From the NCBI GenBank assembly GCA_003669055.1, contig RAYB01000001.1, positions 62,001 through 126,000 on the forward strand: a stretch of 64,000 nucleotides of DNA. The letters run 5' to 3'. The notes under the pieces are model-generated. The model searched no databases. It was not told the DNA's origin and saw nothing but the letters and a program-made list of their open reading frames with translations. This document shows positions 59,907 to 64,000 of the stretch, one piece after another (positions within the stretch are counted from its first letter, which is position 1; every line of letters begins with the position of its first letter). The position numbers and the translations under genes are program-made. Source of the DNA: a bacterium 1XD21-70. Lineage in GTDB: Bacteria > Bacillota > Clostridia > Lachnospirales > Lachnospiraceae.

Positions 59907-60029
59907 GAATTAAACAGCCTTTCTACATACTTCAACGTAAATCATCCCTGCTCTATCACATTTATTGTATAAATGCTTTCATTGAGGCCTATTACATGTC
60001 AATACATTTTTCTGAACATTGACTTTTTT

Positions 60030-60058
60030 ATTATATGCAATTTATACATAAAAAGCAA
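60030..60058 (-). promoter_or_regulatory. Promoter of the methyltransferase-kinase-receiver-HNH operon
   Basis: TTGCTT (60058-60053), 17 bases, TATAAT (60035-60030) on the minus strand. It leaves a leader of ~120 bases. The -35 is poor, suggesting weak or activated expression. Confidence 0.5.
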
Positions 60059-60160
60059 TACAGACTTCCTCTCCTAATAAAAATGGGGCAAAACCCATCT
60101 AGCCACATATGCTTTGACGAATTTTTCCCCAATTCCACGACACTCCTCACGTTCTTACAT

Positions 60161-60265
60161 CTACCCCTCCTCGAACCTCTCCCTCAGCTTCCCCAGGGCT
60201 TTCTTCTCGATCCGGCTCACATACTCTCCTGTCAAGTTTGTATGTCCAAAAATGAAACCGTTCAT
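60161..60265 (-). pseudogene. 3' fragment of a sigma-K-type sporulation sigma factor gene (fragment A)
   Basis: A 34-codon open frame whose last 21 codons (60226-60161) read 'EYVSRIEKKALGKLRERFEE', the C-terminal end of sigma region 4.2 in clostridial SigK proteins. The preceding 13 codons ('MNGFIFGHTNLTG') do not match a sigma factor, so the junction just before the Tyr looks like an insertion or deletion scar. Minus strand, between the methyltransferase operon promoter and Uma2. Not expected to be functional. Confidence 0.65.
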
Positions 60266-60294
60266 CAATTCCCATGATCATTTTCTTCTTTCAC

Positions 60295-60323
60295 TTGTGG
60301 CTGGTCTGCTGATATGCTATAAT
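60295..60323 (+). promoter_or_regulatory. Extended -10 promoter for the Uma2 gene
   Basis: TTGTGG (60295-60300), 17 bases, TGC-TATAAT (TATAAT at 60318-60323), about 100 bases before the start codon. Confidence 0.7.
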
Positions 60324-60424
60324 CATCAGAGACTGGTTCATGTGTTATGCGCTTAATTACCAGCCAGAAGATATGAATCCGTAATATATAACCGCATACA
60401 ATAACCAGAAAGGACGTGTATCAT

Positions 60425-60991
60425 ATGCCACCAGCAATACAACCGCAATCAGAAACAATCACTCTGGACGAGTACGAGGCCCTGCCAGAAGATACCAGAG
60501 CAGAAGTTTTTAACGGACAAATTTATTATATGGCCAGCCCTTCACAAATCCACCAAGCAATCCTCACAGAGCTGCTTGTTTCTATCCGCAATTATCTCCA
60601 TAAGAAAGACGGTAGATGTCAGGTATTCCCTGCTCCGTTTGACGTAAAACTCTCTGATCATCCCCTCACCATTGTCCAGCCCGACATCATGATCGTATGT
60701 GATAAAGACAAACTGGATGGGAATCGCTGCAACGGCGCACCCGATTTTATCATTGAGATTGTTTCCCCTGGCAATCCGGCAGATGATTATATCCGCAAAC
60801 TCTACTATTATAAAAATACCGGAGTCCGTGAGTACTGGATCGTAGATCCCCGCCGTAAGATAGTGACAGTCAACTATTTTGAAGGAAATTTGCTGAACAT
60901 TCAGTATTCTTTTGAATCTACAATCAAAATTAATATCTATGATGATTTGTACATCAACTTCTTTGATATCGCTGATTTGCTAAATATTTAG
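60425..60991 (+). CDS. Uma2 family (DUF820) endonuclease-like protein
   Basis: 188 aa, PD-(D/E)xK superfamily. Landmarks: 'ITLDEYEALPEDTRAEVFNGQIYYMASPSQIHQAI', then 'VQPDIMIV' with the catalytic Asp and 'PDFIIEIVSPGNPADDYIRKLYYYKNTGVREYWIVDP' with the E-I-V...K segment, all typical. Members are mostly of unknown function, and abundant copies are linked with mobile DNA. ATG at 60425 preferred over GTG at 60416 for spacing to AAAGGA. It lies alone between two broken sigma-K fragments and has its own promoter. Confidence 0.93.
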   Translation: MPPAIQPQSETITLDEYEALPEDTRAEVFNGQIYYMASPSQIHQAILTELLVSIRNYLHKKDGRCQVFPAPFDVKLSDHPLTIVQPDIMIVCDKDKLDGNRCNGAPDFIIEIVSPGNPADDYIRKLYYYKNTGVREYWIVDPRRKIVTVNYFEGNLLNIQYSFESTIKINIYDDLYINFFDIADLLNI

Positions 60992-61021
60992 CCCCAAAAA
61001 GGGCTGTCGGGACATTTCTGG

Positions 61022-61079
61022 TATGCTCCCTTCTAGGTAGACAAGTGAAATAAAAATTTGTTACTTAGGAGGAAGCATA
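61022..61079. repeat. 58-bp near-palindrome, insertion-sequence-end-like
   Basis: Outer arms TATGCTCCCTTCTAGGTA (61022) and TACTTAGGAGGAAGCATA (ending 61079) match at 15 of 18 positions. The interior 'GGTAGACAAGTGAAATA' resembles IS3-family ends. No transposase is present, so a solo or head-to-head IS remnant, or a MITE, is likely. Confidence 0.5.
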
Positions 61080-61203
61080 TTATTTCCTTTACCTTATCTT
61101 TCATGGCCTTTCCTCGTCTTTGGGCAGGCTTTACCACCAATATCATATTTAATCCCCCACACTCCAAAGCACTCAATATCTTTATTCTAAAAAGACAAAA
61201 AAC

Positions 61204-61246
61204 AGAGATAATGTGTATCAATTATCTTTCGATCCACATTATCTCT
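61204..61246. repeat. 12-bp perfect inverted repeat hairpin
   Basis: AGAGATAATGTG (61204-61215) and CACATTATCTCT (61235-61246) with a 19-base loop, just after the end of fragment B. It could terminate fragment B transcription on the minus strand, though the loop is long and no clean T-run follows. Confidence 0.6.
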
Positions 61247-61262
61247 CTTATATAATTTCAGC

Positions 61263-61697
61263 CTACCCCAAACACTCCATCCCCTGCCGCAGCTTTAAAA
61301 GCGCCTTCTTCTCAATCCTCGACACATAAGACCGGGAAATCCCCAACGCCGCCGCAATTTCCCGCTGCGTCCGGGGCTGTTTTCCAAACAGCCCGTACCG
61401 CATGCCAATCACATCCTTCTCCTGTTCCTTCAGGCAGGACTGGTATGCTTCATAGAGTTCCTGGATATCCTGGTTCAGGATCAGGTCTTCGAGCACCTCC
61501 TTGTTCTCCATCTCAATCACATCCACCAGGCTGACGGCTTCCCCGTCCTTGTCTACCCCGATGGGTTCATACAGAGATACCTCTTTGCTATACTTCTTGC
61601 TTGCCCGAAGAAGCATTAGGATCTCATTTGCTATCCTATCACTAACACCTCTTTCCCGGCAGGCCGGGCAGCCCCAAACGGTTGCCGCTCCCAGCAA
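61263..61697 (-). pseudogene. 5'-truncated sigma-K-like sporulation sigma factor (fragment B)
   Basis: The frame runs 144 codons. Homology to clostridial SigK starts near 'SDRIANEILMLLRASKKYSKEVSLYEPIGVDKDGE' (about 61643) and runs through regions 3-4 to 'GISRSYVSRIEKKALLKLRQ'. Region 2, needed for core binding and -10 recognition, is absent; the 18 codons before the homology do not match. The only upstream start is a TTG without a good ribosome binding site. A complete N-terminal half is not in the window, so this is either a decayed copy or the 3' half of a gene split by an element as in the Bacillus/C. difficile skin arrangement. Confidence 0.72.
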
Positions 61698-61715
61698 GCA
61701 AAGGTTCCTTTTTTG

Positions 61716-62060
61716 TTACACAAAGTCTTCCCGCATGGGCGCAAAAATGTCAACCAGGATCCCGTCCTCCAGGCAGACACATCCATGTTCCACGCCATCT
61801 TGTTTCAGCAGGGTGTCTCCCGCCGTCACCGTATGCACCTCACCGTCAATCGTAAACTCAAATGCCCCCGATGCCACATACGTAATCTGGGTGTGGGGAT
61901 GGCTGTGCATGGAGCCGATGCTCCCTTTTGTAAACCGGTTCTCCACACACATTACCTCGCTGCAATAGGCAAGAACCCTGCGTTCTACCCCCGGGGACGG
62001 CTGCTGTCCCTTTGTCTCCCTGTGAAATACCCACCGCTGGTCTTTTTTCGGATAATCCAT
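61716..62060 (-). CDS. Small cupin-domain protein
   Basis: 114-aa single cupin barrel. Metal-binding motif 1 'GSIGSMHSHPHTQITYVASGAFEF' (H-x-H ... E-like positions) and motif 2 'LLKQDGVEHGCVCLEDGILVDIF' are clear. Function is not deducible. The start is at 62060, after AAGGAGG. It follows tRNA-Ser and precedes fragment B. Confidence 0.9.
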   Translation of the reverse strand: MDYPKKDQRWVFHRETKGQQPSPGVERRVLAYCSEVMCVENRFTKGSIGSMHSHPHTQITYVASGAFEFTIDGEVHTVTAGDTLLKQDGVEHGCVCLEDGILVDIFAPMREDFV

Positions 62061-62154
62061 ATCTTTTACCTCCTTTTTGTAAGCCCGGCAAGGCCTGAAA
62101 GCCGCTCAGGATTCCACGGCTTTAGAATGTGCTGCCGGATATTGTTTGACCTTA

Positions 62155-62195
62155 GCAAGAAAAGGGAAAGGACTCCTGCCCTTTCCCTTTCTTGC
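62155..62195. terminator. Long hairpin downstream of tRNA-Ser
   Basis: GCAAGAAAAGGGAAAGG and CCTTTCCCTTTCTTGC pair with one bulged A around an 8-base loop. On the minus strand no T-run follows, so this may be a processing or transcript-end structure. Confidence 0.55.
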
Positions 62196-62201
62196 TTTAA
62201 G

Positions 62202-62292
62202 CGGAGACGGTGGGATTCGAACCCACGTACCGGTAATTAGCCGGTAAACGCATTTCGAGTGCGCCGCGTTACGACCACTTCGCTACATCTCC
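62202..62292 (-). tRNA. tRNA-Ser(CGA)
   Basis: Acceptor stem GGAGATG/CGTCTCC (one G-T pair) with discriminator G, D-arm 'AGCGAAGTGGTCGTAACGC', anticodon loop CTCGAAA with anticodon CGA, a long variable arm, and T-arm 'GTGGGTTCGAATCCCAC'. A type-II tRNA of 91 bases; CCA is not encoded. Confidence 0.95.
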
Positions 62293-62309
62293 AGAACACC
62301 AACGACCCC

Positions 62310-62338
62310 ATTATACATGATATTCCCCAAAATGTAAA
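62310..62338 (-). promoter_or_regulatory. tRNA-Ser promoter
   Basis: TTTACA (62338-62333), 17 bases, TATAAT (62315-62310) on the minus strand, 18 bases before the mature tRNA. Confidence 0.8.
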
Positions 62339-62362
62339 TGGGCTGTTGGCATTTTATCCTGT

Positions 62363-63658
62363 TTAATTTGCAAAAAACAACTCCACCCCGTCTGCCAGGC
62401 CGTTCCCCAGCTTATCCAGGGATGCTGCCGAATAGTCGGATGCCTTATCCCCTACTTCGATATCCACGGAGGGCACGGTTGAGTACGAGGTCTGGGTCAG
62501 GTCCATAGCCATTTTCCCGTCTGAAAAAAGCTTCACGCCAACCCCTTTCAGCCCGGCGATCAGGCTGTCCCCCAATGCATGGTGCTCCTTCCAGTGGGAA
62601 GCCACCGGCTCCATGCTGCGGTAAGACGCCACATCCGGCACGCTCATATAAAATGCGCCTTTATCGCTTGAGGTGGAATCATAGTGGATGGCAATATGGC
62701 AGTCTGCCAAGTTGTTGGCCAATACAGTCCGTGCAATGTTATCCAGCTGGACATCATCGGATTCCCGGATCATCAGCACGTCAAATCCCCGTGCCAGCAG
62801 CTTGTCCTTCAGCACTTTTGCCACTGCCAATGTCACCTTCGGCTCCGGCGTGCCGTCGGCAAAAGCCATTCCGCTGCTGATGGCCGTCGCTGTCACTGCA
62901 CCTGCCGCCGTGCTCCCCCCCGTTACCTTCGGCGTGCCGTCGGGATGGCACTGGGTCTTCACGCTGGAACCGCCTTTGGTTCCATGCCCGGCATTGACAC
63001 AGACCACCTTGTTCTTGCGGTTGTTCCCTTCCGCCCGGTACAAGACCGCCTTGCCGGAATTTATTTTAGAAAAGCCTGCATATTTCCACTCCGGGTTTAT
63101 GCCGACCTCCCCGGAGACGGAACTGTCCGTGCTTACCGCAGCGGCTGTCTCCTCTGCCGGCTTTTTCGTGGTAAGGTACTGGGATGAAATATAGCACTCT
63201 TTATCCTGGTAAATAACCCGGCTCCAGGACTCGCTATAGCCGGTGCGCCGAAGTTCTGCCCCCCGGTCCAGCTTCGCGGCCACCTCCGCGTCAGACCTTG
63301 GCGCCGTCCTCACATTAAGGTTCGTGGCATCCACATAAACCACCTCGTCCCTCTCCTCCATTGCCGGAGCCGTCTCCTTGGTGATCTCGGCATTCACGGC
63401 ACTGCGCTGTGCATCCAGCGTCTCAGGCACGCTGGATGCATCCGCTTTATCTGCCTCCTCTGCCCCGCCGCTTCCCGGCTCTTTCTCTGCTTCCTGCACC
63501 CCGGCCAGTTCTATCTTCTCATAATTTTTCATCTGGCAGCCGCAAGCTACTGCCATCACTGCCAGCAGCCCGGCCACCGCCGCCATCTTCTTTTGCAGCC
63601 CTGTCCTCCCGGCCCCTTTTCTGCTGCCTGCCTCCCTGTAGCATAACATCCTCTTCAC
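62363..63658 (-). CDS. Lipoprotein N-acetylmuramoyl-L-alanine amidase with SH3 domain
   Basis: 431 aa. Residues ~20-42 form a lipoprotein signal ('KMAAVAGLLAVMAVACGC', lipidated Cys39 or 41). An SH3b wall-binding domain occupies about residues 108-165 ('VVYVDATNLNVRTAPRSDAEVAAKLDRGAELRRTG'). The amidase_3 domain follows at 215-431, with 'VVCVNAGHGTKGG' (zinc His), 'DCHIAIHYDS' (zinc His) and 'SVDIEVGDKASDY' (catalytic-type Glu). It cleaves the bond between muramic acid and the stem peptide in peptidoglycan. Start is a GTG at 63658 overlapping the mnmA stop (GTGA), with GGAGGG upstream. Confidence 0.9.
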   Translation of the reverse strand: MKRMLCYREAGSRKGAGRTGLQKKMAAVAGLLAVMAVACGCQMKNYEKIELAGVQEAEKEPGSGGAEEADKADASSVPETLDAQRSAVNAEITKETAPAMEERDEVVYVDATNLNVRTAPRSDAEVAAKLDRGAELRRTGYSESWSRVIYQDKECYISSQYLTTKKPAEETAAAVSTDSSVSGEVGINPEWKYAGFSKINSGKAVLYRAEGNNRKNKVVCVNAGHGTKGGSSVKTQCHPDGTPKVTGGSTAAGAVTATAISSGMAFADGTPEPKVTLAVAKVLKDKLLARGFDVLMIRESDDVQLDNIARTVLANNLADCHIAIHYDSTSSDKGAFYMSVPDVASYRSMEPVASHWKEHHALGDSLIAGLKGVGVKLFSDGKMAMDLTQTSYSTVPSVDIEVGDKASDYSAASLDKLGNGLADGVELFFAN

Positions 63659-64000
63659 TGGATTGTCCCTCCTCCAAGCACATAATCATCCTCATAAAAC
63701 ACGACTGCCTGTCCCGGCGTCACCGCCCGCACCGGCTCCAAAAAACGGCATTCTGCCCGGCCGTCTCCCAATTCACGGACGATACAGGGCGCGCCTTTAT
63801 GGCTGTAGCGTATCTTTGCCGCCACCTGCCGTTCCTCCCCGTGGAGGCCGTCGATTGCCATCCAGTTCAGTTTATCACAGATCAGCACATCCGTAAATAC
63901 ATCTTTTGCGTCTCCGACCACCACCTCATTGGTATCCGGGCGGATTTCCACCACAAATACAGGCCGTCCCAAAGAAAGATTCAGCCCCTTCCTCTGCCCG
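63655..64000 (-). CDS. mnmA: tRNA-specific 2-thiouridylase MnmA, C-terminal part (cut by window edge)
   Basis: The frame remains open to the right edge and reads 'GQRKGLNLSLGRPVFVVEI' at its visible start, then 'DVLICDKLNWMAI', 'VAAKIRYSHKGAPC' and 'PVRAVTPGQAVVFYEDDYVLGGGTI', the C-terminal beta-barrel domains of MnmA. The enzyme thiolates U34 in tRNAs for Lys, Glu and Gln. Catalytic residues lie outside. The gene is translationally coupled to the amidase. Confidence 0.93.
   Translation of the reverse strand, partial: GQRKGLNLSLGRPVFVVEIRPDTNEVVVGDAKDVFTDVLICDKLNWMAIDGLHGEERQVAAKIRYSHKGAPCIVRELGDGRAECRFLEPVRAVTPGQAVVFYEDDYVLGGGTIQ

Noticed and set aside
61033-61221. 62-codon minus-strand open frame among the inverted repeats
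   Set aside because: It crosses the 58-bp palindrome, has no ribosome binding site and no recognisable motif.

Overview
The window looks like the chromosome of a spore-forming, anaerobic-type Firmicute, most likely a Lachnospiraceae-like Clostridium. Signs are the spore protease GPR, sigma-K-like fragments, a GerMN germination-type lipoprotein, ComEC, strong AGGAGG ribosome binding sites, sigma-A promoters, and very large Cna-B/cell-wall-binding surface proteins. No rRNA or CRISPR array is present; one tRNA gene (Ser, CGA) is.

Layout. 1-13.5 kb is housekeeping: prmA (partial), gpr, rpsT, a small HTH regulator, holA, a BI-1 membrane protein, and a leftward run ABC exporter > DegV > histidine kinase > GerMN lipoprotein > comEC; then a rightward zinc-ribbon/NERD pair. 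13.5-18 kb holds gpmI and an unusual fusion of a TetM/EF-G-like GTPase with a YacP/Rae1-like NYN nuclease domain. 17.8-36.6 kb is one leftward operon of three large secreted or surface proteins (689, 1423 and 4133 aa) running into the GTPase gene. 37-42.7 kb has galE, an AT-rich ECF sigma factor/DUF2461 pair, a cyclase/ketopantoate-reductase-like pair and an unknown coiled-coil protein.

42.7-54.4 kb is a carbohydrate (probably amino-sugar or sialic-acid-like) catabolic cluster: two divergent YhcH/YjgK/YiaL paralogues, a metallo-beta-lactamase-fold hydrolase, SIS isomerase, ceramidase-like hydrolase, N-acylglucosamine-2-epimerase-like enzyme, sodium:solute symporter, NagB-like deaminase, LacI regulator and Gfo/Idh/MocA oxidoreductase. 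Two matching LacI-type palindromes, one at the regulator's own promoter and one at the symporter-side promoter, suggest local control.

54.6-60 kb is the most notable segment: a tightly coupled, AT-rich four-gene leftward operon encoding an N6-adenine DNA methyltransferase, an 809-aa protein with two GHKL ATPase domains (Hsp90/MORC-like at the N-terminus, histidine-kinase-like with a candidate phospho-acceptor His at the C-terminus), a stand-alone receiver with all phosphorylation residues, and an HNH nuclease. I read it as a restriction or phage-defence system whose nuclease may be controlled by a phosphorelay. It is followed by a scrap of a sigma-K-type gene, a Uma2 endonuclease gene, IS-end-like inverted repeats and a second, 5'-truncated sigma-K-like gene, which together look like a site of repeated insertion and deletion. 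The window ends with a cupin gene, tRNA-Ser(CGA), a lipoprotein amidase and the 3' end of mnmA.
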